DNA of 64,000 nt. Source: Geodermatophilaceae bacterium URHB0062. Its GTDB lineage: Bacteria; Actinomycetota; Actinomycetes; Mycobacteriales; Geodermatophilaceae. Below are positions 26,708 through 36,081 of this stretch, piece after piece. How positions within the stretch are numbered: the stretch's first letter is position 1; each line of letters begins with the position of its first letter. The notes below the pieces were generated by a model. The model was not told the DNA's origin, did not search any database, and worked only from the letters and a program-made list of their open reading frames with translations. A program made the translations under genes and the position numbers. The DNA is taken from positions 37,294 to 101,293 of the forward strand of contig JHVO01000018.1 of NCBI GenBank assembly GCA_000620185.1. Reading direction: 5' to 3'.

Positions 26708-28376
26708 CGGGATCTCCCGGGGTGAGGTCGAGGGCGGTGGCGAGGGCAGTGGTGACCGAGGTGGCATGCTGGGTGACGGCGGCGGCCGCGACGTAACGGT
26801 CGGGCCGGACGACGACGAAGCCGACCGGGTGGGTGTCGAACCAGGTCTTCAGCCGGCCGGTGGCGTCGCCGATCACCGTGACGTCCAGGGCCTCGCGGGG
26901 GTCGCCGGTCGGCTCCGCGTCCCAGTGCAGCTGGGTGGAGGGGCGGACGCTGATCAGCTTCACGCCGAGCCGCGTCAGTGTGGCCAGGGACTTCTGGTCG
27001 AACACCTGGCGGGGGTCGTTGCCCCACACGAGCACCGAGAACCAGGGCCCGAGGACGTCGTCGAGGAGCACGTTCTGCTCGCCGCGGGTGTCGACGCGCG
27101 GCTGCGGGAAGAGCTGACCGACGGGCTGGCCCTCCGCGGCGGGTCCGACGGCGTCGACCAGGGCGCCGACGTGGAACCGGGGCTTGGGCTTGTACCGGCC
27201 CTCGGCGATCCAGCGCTTCGCCGCGGGGACCAGGTTCAGGGCGGCCGCGAGCTTGTCCCGGGCGCCGGCCACGGCCTTGTTGGTCGGGGACAGGATGCGG
27301 CCCATCGCGACGGACACGTCGATCATCGCCTTGGCATGGTCGCGTCGTTCGGTGTCGTAGGTGTCCAGCAGGGCGTCGTCCGCGAGCCCGCGGAGCACGG
27401 CGGTGAGCTTCCACGCCAGGTTGGTGGCGTCGCGGACCCCGGAGTTGTAGCCCTGGCCCTGCCAGACCGGCATCAGGTGCGCGGCGTCGCCGGCGATCAG
27501 CACGTGGCCCGTGCGGAACGCCCCGGCGATCCGGGCGTGCAGCGTGTAGACGCGCTGCCGGATGAAGTCCAGCGCGGCGGGGTCGGGCACGTGCCGGGCG
27601 AGCAGTTCGTGGACGAACCGGGGGTCTGCGACCTGCTCGTCGGTCTCGTCGTCGAAGATCATGAACTCGAAGCGGCGGACGCCGTGCGGCAGCCCGATGG
27701 AGACGAACGGGCGCACCGGGTCGGCCCCCAGGTAGGCGTTCGGCGTGCCCAGCGGGTCGTTCCGCACGTCGACGACCAGGAACCTGGTCGGTGACGACTG
27801 GCCCTCGAACGTGACGCCCATCGACTTGCGGGTGGTGCTCCGGCCGCCGTCACACCCCACGAGATACCGGGCACGAAGGGTGGTCCGGCCGCCGTTCGCG
27901 AGCTCGACGGTCGCGGTGACCCCGTCGGCGTCGTCGACGTAGCCGAGCAGGGTGTGGGAGAACCGGACGTCGACGTGGCCGAAGCGCGACAGCCCTCGGA
28001 GGAGCTCGGCGTCCACCAACGGCTGGATGAACCCGTTGCGCCTCGACCACCCGTAGTCCTGAGCGCCGGGGGCGACGTTGGCCAGCACCTGTCCCTTGCC
28101 GTTGACCATCCGCATGATGTGCTGCGGTGTGGTGTGCGGGAGGACCTGCTCGACGACGCCGGCGGTCTGGAACGTCCGGAGCGACTCGTCGTCCAGGCCC
28201 ACCCCGCGGGGATAGTCGATGAGTTTCTCGCCCGCGTCGGCGACGACGGTGCGAACGCCGTACCCGCCGAGCAGGTTGGCGAGGGTGAGCCCGACCGGGC
28301 CGGCGCCCAGGATGAGCACATCGGTGTCGAAGGGCTGGGCGGTGGAACCGTTCCGGGGTGTAGCGGTGACGGGCAT
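26643..28376 (-). CDS. mhpA: FAD-dependent 3-(3-hydroxyphenyl)propionate hydroxylase MhpA
   Basis: 577-aa flavin aromatic hydroxylase that adds the second ring hydroxyl using NADH and O2. The FAD Rossmann motif is VLILGAGPVGLTLANLLGGYG, the second motif YLVGCDGGRSTTR, and the GD motif HVLIAGDAAHLMPVWQGQG. The C-terminal thioredoxin-like region (RPDRYVAAAAV) is as in MhpA/PheA-type enzymes. GAGGA lies 6 nt before the ATG. The 3' end runs 65 bp into mhpB in another frame, a longer overlap than elsewhere in this window. Confidence 0.92.
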   Translation of the reverse strand: MPVTATPRNGSTAQPFDTDVLILGAGPVGLTLANLLGGYGVRTVVADAGEKLIDYPRGVGLDDESLRTFQTAGVVEQVLPHTTPQHIMRMVNGKGQVLANVAPGAQDYGWSRRNGFIQPLVDAELLRGLSRFGHVDVRFSHTLLGYVDDADGVTATVELANGGRTTLRARYLVGCDGGRSTTRKSMGVTFEGQSSPTRFLVVDVRNDPLGTPNAYLGADPVRPFVSIGLPHGVRRFEFMIFDDETDEQVADPRFVHELLARHVPDPAALDFIRQRVYTLHARIAGAFRTGHVLIAGDAAHLMPVWQGQGYNSGVRDATNLAWKLTAVLRGLADDALLDTYDTERRDHAKAMIDVSVAMGRILSPTNKAVAGARDKLAAALNLVPAAKRWIAEGRYKPKPRFHVGALVDAVGPAAEGQPVGQLFPQPRVDTRGEQNVLLDDVLGPWFSVLVWGNDPRQVFDQKSLATLTRLGVKLISVRPSTQLHWDAEPTGDPREALDVTVIGDATGRLKTWFDTHPVGFVVVRPDRYVAAAAVTQHATSVTTALATALDLTPGDPDAARPLLDVAHPAAGALAAAG

Positions 28377-28444
28377 GGCTGGTCCTCGGCGTCGGTGGGG
28401 GACGGGGATGGTGGACTGCGGGAGGAGTGCGTCGGGGGGAAGAG

Positions 28445-29329
28445 TCAGCGGTCGAGCAGGAAGTCGAGGTGGATCTTGTTGAAGGTCTCGGTGTCCTCGT
28501 ACTGAGGCCAGTGACCGCAGTTCTCCATCACGGCGAGCTCCGCGCCGGGGATCAGTGACGCGATCCGCGCCGCCTCGGTGACCGGCCCCGAGGGGTCCTT
28601 GGTCGTCCACAGCACCAGGGCGGGGGCCTGGATCGAGGCCAGTGCCTCGTCGGTCAGCATGTTCCGCTTGCGGATCTCGAGATTCTGCAGGGCCATGTTG
28701 TTCTCGCACGCCTGCAACCAGTCCGGCTGCTGGAAGATGGCCTGCCGGGTCTTGATCAGGTCGTCGGTGACCATGGTGGGGTCGGCCATCAGCCACTCGA
28801 GGCGCGCCTTGACGCGCTCCCAGCTGGGGTCCTTCGCCGCCTCGATGGACAGGCTGTAGAGCCGCTCCATCACCTGCGGGTTGGCCATGGTGCCGCCCAT
28901 GGTGTTCAGCACGATGCGTTCCACCCGGTCGGGATGGTCGATCGCGAGCTGTGCGGTGACCCAGCCGCCGAGGGACTCCCCGGTGAAGGAGGCCTTCTCC
29001 ACACCGATCGCGTCCAGGAAGGCGAGCACCTGGTCGACGTAGTCGGCGACCTCGAGGGGGTGATCGGGCTTGTCGCTGTAGCCGTGACCGATGAAGTCGA
29101 TGGCCCAGCAGGAGAAGTGCTCGGCGTGTGCGCGCAGGTTCCGGGCGTATGCCTCGGCGTGTCCCGTTATGCCGTGCAGCATGACCAGGGCCGGCTTGCT
29201 CGGGTCACCGGCGTGCAGGTAGCGGGTCCGGTACGGCCCGGCCTGGAGGAAGCCCTGGCTGAACTCCACCTCCCGCAGGTCGGACCAGACACTGGTGAAC
29301 GGTCGGGGGCTGACACTTGTCTCGGGCAC
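28445..29329 (-). CDS. mhpC: Meta-cleavage product hydrolase MhpC (alpha/beta hydrolase)
   Basis: 294-aa hydrolase for 2-hydroxy-6-oxonona-dienedioate-type ring-fission products. The nucleophile elbow is GESLGG, the oxyanion region LHGITGHAEAY, the acid in LWTTKDPSGPV and the His in ENCGHWPQYE, completing a Ser/Asp/His triad. The GTG at 29329 has GGAG 7 nt upstream. It is first in the mhpC-mhpA-mhpB operon, 68 bp before mhpA. No hydratase or aldolase genes (mhpD, mhpE, mhpF) are present here. Confidence 0.92.
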   Translation of the reverse strand: MPETSVSPRPFTSVWSDLREVEFSQGFLQAGPYRTRYLHAGDPSKPALVMLHGITGHAEAYARNLRAHAEHFSCWAIDFIGHGYSDKPDHPLEVADYVDQVLAFLDAIGVEKASFTGESLGGWVTAQLAIDHPDRVERIVLNTMGGTMANPQVMERLYSLSIEAAKDPSWERVKARLEWLMADPTMVTDDLIKTRQAIFQQPDWLQACENNMALQNLEIRKRNMLTDEALASIQAPALVLWTTKDPSGPVTEAARIASLIPGAELAVMENCGHWPQYEDTETFNKIHLDFLLDR

Positions 29330-29357
29330 GATTCACTCCAGCGGTTGTGTGCTGTAT

Positions 29358-29375
29358 TCGCAACGAGGTATGCGA
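29358..29375. promoter_or_regulatory. Candidate IclR operator upstream of mhpC
   Basis: TCGCA-N8-TGCGA, perfect 5-bp arms, 29 bp before the mhpC start in the AT-richest stretch of the gap. Its position fits control of the mhp operon by the IclR-type regulator encoded at 29485-30207. Confidence 0.45.
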
Positions 29376-29421
29376 TAAGTGAACAGCCGCAGGGACGGGA
29401 CTGTCAAGACCCAGGCCCGGA

Positions 29422-29459
29422 ACGACGAAGGCCCCGCCGAGCGGCGGGGCCTTCGTCGT
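29422..29459. terminator. Strong hairpin between iclR-type gene and mhp operon
   Basis: Perfect 17-bp stem (ACGACGAAGGCCCCGCC and its complement) with a GAGC loop. It lies 25 bp beyond the regulator stop and insulates the regulator transcript from the mhp promoter. Confidence 0.88.
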
Positions 29460-29484
29460 GAGATGCAGGGAGGAAGCGGCCCGC

Positions 29485-30207
29485 TCAGCCGAGCAGTGCG
29501 CTGATCCGGGCGGCACCCTCGAGCATCACCGGTGCGGCCCGTGCCATGACGTCGTCCCGATAGGTGATCAGGTTGAGGCAGGCGTGGGGGATCTCGTGAC
29601 CCTGGCGGATCAGCACCGCCAGACCGTGTGCGCCGGGCTCGACCTCGCCCTTGCTGACGGTGAAGCCCTGAGCCCTGGCCCGTGTGACCTCCGGGCGCTC
29701 GCCGGGGCGAGCGGGCAGGGCCGACAGCAGGGCGATGCCCGCCGAGCCTCGGCCCAGTGGATGCCGGCTGCCCGTACGGAAGGCCAGGTGGTAGGCCGCT
29801 TGTGTCGGCGTCGCCACCGCGATCGCCACCACGTCATCGCCTTCCCTGACGAGCAGTGCCACCGTGGATTCGAGCTCCTCTGCCAGCTCCCGCATGATCG
29901 GGACGGCGGTGTCCAGCAGGGTGCTCTGCAGTCCGCCGGCCAGCGCCGCCAACCCGCCGCCGGCCCGGAACCGGTTGTCCGGGCCGCGGGCCACCAGGTG
30001 GTGATCGGCCAGGGTGCCGAGCAGCCGGTGCGCGATCGTCCGGTGCACCTCGAGCCGGTCGGCCACCTCCTGCATGGTCATGCCGGCCGGTGCGGCAGCC
30101 ACCATCTCCAACGCTCGGAGCCCCCGGTCCAGCGTCTGGGACCCGGCATTCTTCGACGGCGCCGGGAGAGCGGCCGGCTTGTCGGTAGGCGACTCGACGT
30201 CGGTCAT
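29485..30207 (-). CDS. IclR-family transcriptional regulator
   Basis: 240-aa regulator with an N-terminal winged helix (LDRGLRALEMVAAAPAGMTMQEVADRLEVHRTIAHRLL spans about residues 26-65) and a C-terminal effector domain with RTGSRHPLGRGSAGIALL. This is the usual IclR layout (MhpR belongs to this family). Located directly upstream of mhpC and divergent from the transporter at 30422, it probably controls both in response to an aromatic acid. Confidence 0.9.
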   Translation of the reverse strand: MTDVESPTDKPAALPAPSKNAGSQTLDRGLRALEMVAAAPAGMTMQEVADRLEVHRTIAHRLLGTLADHHLVARGPDNRFRAGGGLAALAGGLQSTLLDTAVPIMRELAEELESTVALLVREGDDVVAIAVATPTQAAYHLAFRTGSRHPLGRGSAGIALLSALPARPGERPEVTRARAQGFTVSKGEVEPGAHGLAVLIRQGHEIPHACLNLITYRDDVMARAAPVMLEGAARISALLG

Positions 30208-30421
30208 TCGGTGCTCATTTCGCTCGACGAACAGGTGTTCTGGACTCTATCGAGCAAACGCGCGGAGGTCGATCGTGCCGGTTCCAGCCTGATTCAGCCC
30301 AAGAAAACCTTGACACCTCGGCGGCAGAGCCGGACTCTCTCCACATAACGCACTGCGCCGAGCGATGATCGCACATGGCGACGCCGCCGCAGGAGACCGT
30401 CACACCATCGAAGGAGTGTCC

Positions 30422-31771
30422 GTGTCCACCACCGCGACCACCACCGCGACGATCGCCGCTCATCCGCCCGCCCTCGGGAACCCCCGGCAGATGCGCCGGG
30501 TCCTGCTGTCGAGCTTTCTCGGCAGTGCGGTCGAGTTCTACGACTTCCTTCTCTACGGCACCGCCGCGGCCCTGGTCTTCGGCCAGCTCTTCTTCTCCGA
30601 CCTGACCCCGGTGGTGGCGACGATCGCCTCGTTCGGAACCCTGGCCGTGGGCTACGTCGTCCGGCCCCTGGGTGGGGCGGTCTTCGGTCACTTCGGCGAC
30701 CGGATCGGCCGCAAGTCGATGCTCGTGCTGACCATGAGCCTCATGGGTGTCGCCAGCTTCGCGATCGGACTGCTCCCGACCTACGCCACGATCGGGATCG
30801 CCGCCCCCGTCCTGCTGATCCTGCTGCGCCTGGTGCAGGGCTTCGCCGTCGGCGGGGAATGGGGCGGCGCCGCGCTGATGGCGCTGGAGCACTCCGACGA
30901 GAGGAAGCGTGGCTTCTCCGCAAGCTTCGCCAACATGGGGGCTCCCGCGGGCGCGGTGCTCTCCACGGTCGTGCTGGCCGTCGTCACCCTGCTGCCCGAC
31001 GACGCGTTCCTGGCCTGGGGCTGGCGGATCCCGTTCCTGCTCAGCGCCGTCCTCGTCGGTATCGGCCTCTACGTGCGCCTCAAGGTCACCGAGTCGCCCC
31101 TGTTCGAGCAGGAGGTCGTCACCGCCGTCGCGTCGGAGAAGAAGCGCCTGCCGATCGTGTCCGTGCTCCGGGACAACCCCCTGTCCGTGCTGCTGGGCAT
31201 CGGTGCCGGCGTCGGCGCCTTCGCACTGCAGGCGCTGATGGCGACCTTCGCGCTCACCATCGGGGTCCAGGGTGGTCTCGAGCGCTCCACCGTTCTGTGG
31301 CTCTTCGCCGCCGGTTCCTTCGTGCAGATGTTCGCCCTGCCCGCGTACGCAGCGCTGTCCGATCGCGTGGGTCGGCGCCCCGTCATGATCGCGGGGTCCG
31401 TGGCCGCGATCGTCGCCGTGTACCCGATCCTGCGGCTCATCGCGTCCGGTTCGGTGCTGGGCGTCCTGCTCGGGTTCCTCGTCGCGATGCCCCTCGTGCA
31501 GGCCGCCATGTACGGCCCGCTGGCGGCGTTCGCCACCGAGATCTTCGCGACCGGGAACCGGTACACCGGGGCATCCCTGGGCTACCAGCTGTCGTCCACG
31601 CTGGGTGGCGGATTCGCCCCGCTCATCGCCGCCACCCTGGTCGCCGGCACCACGGCCGGCAACGGGCTGGTCCGGGTCGCCCTCTTCGCCGCCGGCGCAG
31701 CCCTGATCAGCGCCACCACGGTCGCGATCGCCAAGGAATCCAGCCGAAGGAACCTGGTCGCCGTCAGCTGA
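30422..31771 (+). CDS. MHS-type MFS transporter (metabolite:H+ symporter)
   Basis: 449-aa 12-span permease of the ShiA/ProP/KgtP-like group: SSFLGSAVEFYDFLLYGTAAALVF at span 1, the loop motif GHFGDRIGRKSMLV, and GFAVGGEWGGAALMALEH. The family imports carboxylates. Next to the mhp genes it likely brings in phenylpropanoid acids or their relatives. The GTG at 30422 has GAAGGAG 5 nt upstream. A GTG at 30416 is too close to that site. Confidence 0.9.
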   Translation: MSTTATTTATIAAHPPALGNPRQMRRVLLSSFLGSAVEFYDFLLYGTAAALVFGQLFFSDLTPVVATIASFGTLAVGYVVRPLGGAVFGHFGDRIGRKSMLVLTMSLMGVASFAIGLLPTYATIGIAAPVLLILLRLVQGFAVGGEWGGAALMALEHSDERKRGFSASFANMGAPAGAVLSTVVLAVVTLLPDDAFLAWGWRIPFLLSAVLVGIGLYVRLKVTESPLFEQEVVTAVASEKKRLPIVSVLRDNPLSVLLGIGAGVGAFALQALMATFALTIGVQGGLERSTVLWLFAAGSFVQMFALPAYAALSDRVGRRPVMIAGSVAAIVAVYPILRLIASGSVLGVLLGFLVAMPLVQAAMYGPLAAFATEIFATGNRYTGASLGYQLSSTLGGGFAPLIAATLVAGTTAGNGLVRVALFAAGAALISATTVAIAKESSRRNLVAVS

Positions 31772-31785
31772 CCGTCCGTTCGACC

Positions 31786-31826
31786 CGTCGTGCCGAGGCC
31801 CTCCGATCGAGGGCCTCGGCACGACG
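31786..31826. terminator. Strong hairpin after the MHS transporter
   Basis: Perfect 18-bp stem (CGTCGTGCCGAGGCCCTC and complement) with a 5-nt CGATC loop, 14 bp after the stop. It has the same design as the hairpin at 29422. Confidence 0.85.
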
Positions 31827-32048
31827 CGTGCTGCCGTCCCGAGGACGGCGGATTCCCACTGACACGAAAGAGGATCGGCCTGTCTCCTTTCGCCTCGCCG
31901 ACCGAGGACAGGTGGGTGATCATGTGGCAGGGATGCCGTGGTCAGCCAGGACGGCGGCGCCCAGGTGGACGGACTGCCAGCACCGGGCCGACGCCGGTCG
32001 GCCACGCCCGGTGCTGACGCGGGCCGGCGGCTGACACGGAGGGAAGTC

Positions 32049-32276
32049 ATGGCCGACTCGAGCACTGCGGATCTCGGCAAGGGCAAGCGCATCACCGGTG
32101 GGGACCGCTCCACTCTCGCCGACGACCTGCGCAAGCGGTACGACGGCGGGGAGAGCATCCGGTCCCTGGCCACGTCCACGAACCGCTCGTACGGGTTCGT
32201 GCACCGGCTGCTCTCCGAGTCCGGCGCGACCCTGCGCAGCCGCGGTGGGGCCAACCGGAACAGCAAGAAGCAGTGA
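32049..32276 (+). CDS. Small helix-turn-helix protein
   Basis: 75-aa basic protein. DDLRKRYDGGESIRSLATS followed by NRSYGFVHRLLSESGATLRSRGG forms a compact helix-turn-helix like those of resolvase-type or sigma-region-4-like small regulators that are common in actinobacteria. The lysine-rich tail (NRNSKKQ) suggests nucleic-acid binding. The ATG at 32049 has a GGAGGGAA site. It is probably a housekeeping DNA-binding protein; its target is unknown. Confidence 0.8.
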   Translation: MADSSTADLGKGKRITGGDRSTLADDLRKRYDGGESIRSLATSTNRSYGFVHRLLSESGATLRSRGGANRNSKKQ

Positions 32277-32349
32277 GTGAGCGTGCCAACGAAGCGATAG
32301 GCAGAGCAGGCGGCGACACGCGGTGGCCGAGCGCCGGCGAGGTCACCGC

Positions 32350-33126
32350 GTGAGCCCGGAGGACAGCAACGGGTGGGTCCGGACCAGCCGGGACGGCGAC
32401 GTCCTGACGGTCACCCTGGACCGACCCGACCAGCTCAACGCGCAGACCCCGGCCACCTGGTCGACGCTCGCCGGCATCGGGCAGTCTCTCGACGCCGACG
32501 TCCGCGTCGTCGTCGTGCGGGGCGCGGGCCGGGCGTTCTCCGCCGGGCTCGACCGCAGCCTGTTCAGCCCGGAGCCCGGCGTGCCCGGTGGGCTGGCCGA
32601 GCTGGGGCGGCTCCCGGACGGCGAGGCGGCCGACCGCATCGCCGCGTACCAGGCGGGCTTCCGCTGGTTGCGCTCGCCCGGGATCGTCTCGGTGGCCGCC
32701 GTGCAGGGGCACGCGATCGGCGCCGGCATGCAGCTCGCGCTCGCATGCGACCTGCGCGTGCTGGCCGACGACGCGCAGCTGCGCCTGCCCGAGGCGACCC
32801 TCGGGCTCGTGCCCGACCTGACCGGCACCAGCAACCTGGTCGAGCTGGTCGGCCATGCGCGGGCGATGGAGATCGCCCTCACCGGCCGGGCCGTGCGCGC
32901 GGCCGAGGCGCAGGCGATCGGGCTGGCCAACGTCGTCGTCCCGGCGGACGAGCTCGACGTCACGGTGGCCGACCTCGTCGCGGCGATCACAGGGCCGCCC
33001 GTGGCGGCGAGCCGGGCCACGGCGGAGCTGATCCGGTCCGCCGGCCGGAACTCGCCCGACGAGCAGGACGCGGCCGAACGGGCCGCCCAGGTACTGCGGC
33101 TGCAGGAACTCGTCGGAGGTCGCTGA
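32350..33126 (+). CDS. Enoyl-CoA hydratase/isomerase family protein
   Basis: 258-aa crotonase-fold protein. Oxyanion-hole segments are GRAFSAGLDRSLF and VQGHAIGAGMQLALACDLRVL. LPEATLGLVPDLTGTSNLVELVGHARAMEI follows the usual pattern, but the region of the second catalytic Glu reads GLVPD, so hydratase activity is uncertain. GTG 32350 is favoured by a GAGG site; a GTG at 32323 is possible. Confidence 0.87.
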   Translation: MSPEDSNGWVRTSRDGDVLTVTLDRPDQLNAQTPATWSTLAGIGQSLDADVRVVVVRGAGRAFSAGLDRSLFSPEPGVPGGLAELGRLPDGEAADRIAAYQAGFRWLRSPGIVSVAAVQGHAIGAGMQLALACDLRVLADDAQLRLPEATLGLVPDLTGTSNLVELVGHARAMEIALTGRAVRAAEAQAIGLANVVVPADELDVTVADLVAAITGPPVAASRATAELIRSAGRNSPDEQDAAERAAQVLRLQELVGGR

Positions 33127-33189
33127 CACACTCCTCCAGGAACAGCCCGGCCGTCCGCGGTGTTGGCCGGTCGACGAGAAGGAGGCGGT

Positions 33190-35088
33190 GTGGACGTGGG
33201 TCATCCCATGACGTCGATGGCCGCCATGCGGTCCTACCGGCGCGATTCGTCGGTGACCGCACGCGAGCTGCCGAAAGGCACGGTCCGGCGGATCCTCGGG
33301 ATCGCGCGGCCCTACCGGCGCGACCTGACCTGCTTCCTGCTGCTGGTCGTCGCCTCGTCGGTGATCGGCGTCGTCACGCCGCTGCTCGCCGGCGACATCA
33401 TCAACCGCATCGCGGGGCTGAACGGGACGGCGGGCGGCATCGTCCGCATCGCCCTGGTGATCGCGGGCCTGGCCGTCCTCGACGCGGCGATCTCACTGAG
33501 CACCCGATGGTTCTCCTCGCGCATCGGCGAGGGCGTGATCTACGACCTGCGCAGCCGTGTCTTCGAGCACGTGCAGCGCATGCCGGTGGCCTTCTTCACC
33601 CGCACGCAGACCGGCGCACTGGTCAGCCGGCTGAACAACGACGTGATCGGGGCCCAGCAGGCGTTCACCTCCACGCTGTCGGGCGTCGTCTCGAACGTCA
33701 TCGGGCTGGTGCTCACCGCCGGCGTGATGTTCACGCTGTCCTGGCAGATCACCCTGCTGTCGCTGGTGCTGGTGCCCTTGTTCGTCCTGCCCGCCCGGCG
33801 TATCGGCCGGCGCCTGCAGGAGATCACGCGCGAGTCCTACGGGCTCAACGCCTCGATGAACGCGACGATGACCGAGCGGTTCAACGTCGCCGGCGCGCTG
33901 CTGGTCAAGCTGTTCGGCCGGCCCGCGGCCGAGGCCGAGGCCTTCCGCGGTCGGGCGGCCCGCGTGCGCGACATCGGCGTGCTGTCGGCCATGTACGGCC
34001 GCACCTTCTTCACCGCGCTGACCCTGGTCGCCGCGTTGGCGACCGCGCTCGTCTACGGCCTCGGGGGCGCGCTGGCCTTCAGCGGATCGCTGAGCGCCGG
34101 CGACGTCGTGGCGCTGGCCCTGCTGCTGTCCCGCCTGTACGGACCCCTGACCGCCCTCGCCAACGTCCGGGTCGACATCATGAGCGCGATGGTCAGCTTC
34201 GACCGCGTCTTCGAGGTGCTCGACCTGCAGCCGATGATCCGCGAGGCGCCCGACGCCGTGCCGGTGCCGGTGGGCGACCGGTCGATCGAGTTCGACTCGG
34301 TGTCGTTCAGCTACCCGTCGGCCTCGGACGTCTCGCTGCCGTCACTGGAAGAAGTGTCGCTGCCCGAGCACGGCGGCCCGGTCGACGTGCTGCACGACGT
34401 CTCGTTCCGCGTCGAACCGGGGGAGCTCGTGGCGCTGGTCGGGCACTCGGGGGCCGGCAAGTCGACGATCGCGAGCCTCGTGTCGCGCCTCTACGACGTC
34501 ACCGAGGGCGCGGTGCGCGTCGGCGGGGTCGACGTCCGCCGGGTGACGCTCGATTCCCTGCGCGACGCGATCGGCGTCGTCAGCCAGGACGCGCACCTGT
34601 TCCACGACACCATCCGCGCCAACCTGCTCTACGCCCGGCCGGAGGCCACCGAGGGCGAGCTCTGGGCCGCGATGGACGGCGCCCGGATCGCGTCGCTCGT
34701 GCGGTCGCTCCCGGAAGGCCTGGACACCGTGGTCGGCGACCGCGGCTACCGGATGTCGGGCGGCGAGAAGCAGCGTCTGGCGATCGCCCGGGTGCTGCTC
34801 AAGGGGCCGGGCATCGTGATCCTCGACGAGGCGACCGCGCACCTCGACAGCGAGTCGGAGGTCGCCGTCCAGCACGCGCTGGACACCGCGCTGACCGGCC
34901 GCACGTCGCTGGTGATCGCGCACCGCCTGTCGACGATCCGCAGCGCCGATCAGATCCTGGTCGTCGACGGCGGTCGCATCGTGGAGTCGGGCACGCACGA
35001 TCAGTTGCTGGCGCTCGGGGGACGCTACGCGGACCTCTACCGGACGCAGTTCGCCCACGGCGAGCGTCGAACGGTCGAGGTGGCCTGA
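33190..35088 (+). CDS. ABC exporter (fused membrane and ATPase domains)
   Basis: 632-aa half-transporter. Six membrane spans lie in residues about 30-320, with TGALVSRLNNDV, the family hallmark of the coupling region. The ATPase follows with GHSGAGKST (Walker A), MSGGEKQRLAIARVLL (signature), IVILDEATAHLDSES (Walker B) and AHRLSTI. It is similar to MsbA/LmrA-type multidrug or lipid exporters. It would work as a homodimer, since no partner is adjacent. The start GTG 33190 has GGAGG 4 nt upstream. Confidence 0.92.
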   Translation: MDVGHPMTSMAAMRSYRRDSSVTARELPKGTVRRILGIARPYRRDLTCFLLLVVASSVIGVVTPLLAGDIINRIAGLNGTAGGIVRIALVIAGLAVLDAAISLSTRWFSSRIGEGVIYDLRSRVFEHVQRMPVAFFTRTQTGALVSRLNNDVIGAQQAFTSTLSGVVSNVIGLVLTAGVMFTLSWQITLLSLVLVPLFVLPARRIGRRLQEITRESYGLNASMNATMTERFNVAGALLVKLFGRPAAEAEAFRGRAARVRDIGVLSAMYGRTFFTALTLVAALATALVYGLGGALAFSGSLSAGDVVALALLLSRLYGPLTALANVRVDIMSAMVSFDRVFEVLDLQPMIREAPDAVPVPVGDRSIEFDSVSFSYPSASDVSLPSLEEVSLPEHGGPVDVLHDVSFRVEPGELVALVGHSGAGKSTIASLVSRLYDVTEGAVRVGGVDVRRVTLDSLRDAIGVVSQDAHLFHDTIRANLLYARPEATEGELWAAMDGARIASLVRSLPEGLDTVVGDRGYRMSGGEKQRLAIARVLLKGPGIVILDEATAHLDSESEVAVQHALDTALTGRTSLVIAHRLSTIRSADQILVVDGGRIVESGTHDQLLALGGRYADLYRTQFAHGERRTVEVA

Positions 35089-35129
35089 CCACTAGCGTCA
35101 CTGCTGTCCCAGCAGCTCAGAAGGAGACA

Positions 35130-35603
35130 GTGAAGAGCGTGACCTCAGCGCACCCGCAGGACGCCCAGATCCGGGCGCTGTACGCCTCGTTCCTGGACGG
35201 ATGGAACCGGCGCAGCGGCGCGGCTGTCGCGGCCGGGTTCGCCGACGACGGGGACATCATCGGCTTCGACGGCACCCATCACCGCGGCCGGCTGTCCATC
35301 GCAGCCGACCTGCGCCAGATCTTCGGCAGCCACCAGACCCCGGCCTACGTGGCGGTCGTGCGCTCCGTGCGCCCGGTCGCCCAGGGCGTCGCGGTGCTGC
35401 TGGCGCACGCCGGCATGATCCCGGCCGGCGCCAACGACCTCGATCCCGACCTGCACACCGTGCACACGATGGTCGCCGTCGACGAGGGTGGCGGTCGCTG
35501 GCGTATCTCGCTGTTCCAGTCGACGCCGGCCGCCTTCCACGGGTTCCCCGAGGAGCGCGAGGCCCTGACCGAGGAACTGCGGGGTCTGCTCACCCCGCAG
35601 TGA
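35130..35603 (+). CDS. SnoaL/DUF4440-like (SgcJ/EcaC family) protein
   Basis: 157-aa protein of the NTF2-like fold: IRALYASFLDGWNRRSGAAVAAGFADDGDIIGFDGTHHRGR is the standard opening split around residues 12-50, ending in DEGGGRWRISLFQSTPAAFHG. The family includes small stress or polyketide-related proteins of unclear chemistry. The start is uncertain: GTG 35130 has its GGAG only 3 nt away, and GTG 35139 is 12 nt away. Confidence 0.8.
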   Translation: MKSVTSAHPQDAQIRALYASFLDGWNRRSGAAVAAGFADDGDIIGFDGTHHRGRLSIAADLRQIFGSHQTPAYVAVVRSVRPVAQGVAVLLAHAGMIPAGANDLDPDLHTVHTMVAVDEGGGRWRISLFQSTPAAFHGFPEEREALTEELRGLLTPQ

Positions 35604-35641
35604 GGTCCGCGGCGCGCTCGCTACAGCGGCTGTATCGGCAC

Positions 35642-35995
35642 CTAGTCGGGATGACCCACGACGTTGACGACGACGCCGTGCGGATCGCGGACGAAGAACC
35701 GCCGCACGCCCCACGGCTCGTGCGTGAGCGGGTGGACGATCTCGTACCCGCGGCGCTGAGCCTCGGCGTAGGCCGCGTCGACGTCGGCCACGTTGACGCT
35801 CATGGACGACGGCTCGGGTCCGGTCGGGTCCTCGCCGACGATCGTCACCTGGACGCTCGGGTTCGTCGGCGACCGGAAGCTCGCCACCCAGCCGAGGTCG
35901 AACTCCTTCCGCAGGCCGAGGAACTCCTCGTAGAAGTCGTGGCCCGCGGTGGGGTCGTCGACGCTGAGGTTCGGCGTGATGCGGTGGATGACCAT
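35642..35995 (-). CDS. VOC-family (glyoxalase-like) protein
   Basis: 117-aa single vicinal-oxygen-chelate domain: ITPNLSVDDPTAGHDFYEEFLGL at the start and RRFFVRDPHGVVVNVVGH at the end. The ATG at 35995 has GGGAG. The substrate is unknown. Small VOC proteins act as dioxygenases, isomerases or drug-binding proteins. Confidence 0.88.
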   Translation of the reverse strand: MVIHRITPNLSVDDPTAGHDFYEEFLGLRKEFDLGWVASFRSPTNPSVQVTIVGEDPTGPEPSSMSVNVADVDAAYAEAQRRGYEIVHPLTHEPWGVRRFFVRDPHGVVVNVVGHPD

Positions 35996-36081
35996 CGTCG
36001 CTCCCGGGTCCGTGGGCTGGGACGCCCATGCTGCCGACCCCGGGCACCGCGTCAAGAGCCGCCCGGCCCGCCGAGGGTTGC

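Noticed and set aside
32373..35603. 1,076-codon open frame over the hydratase and ABC exporter genes
   Set aside because: Arg/Pro/Gly-rich shadow frame; only its last part coincides with the real SnoaL-like gene at 35130-35603.
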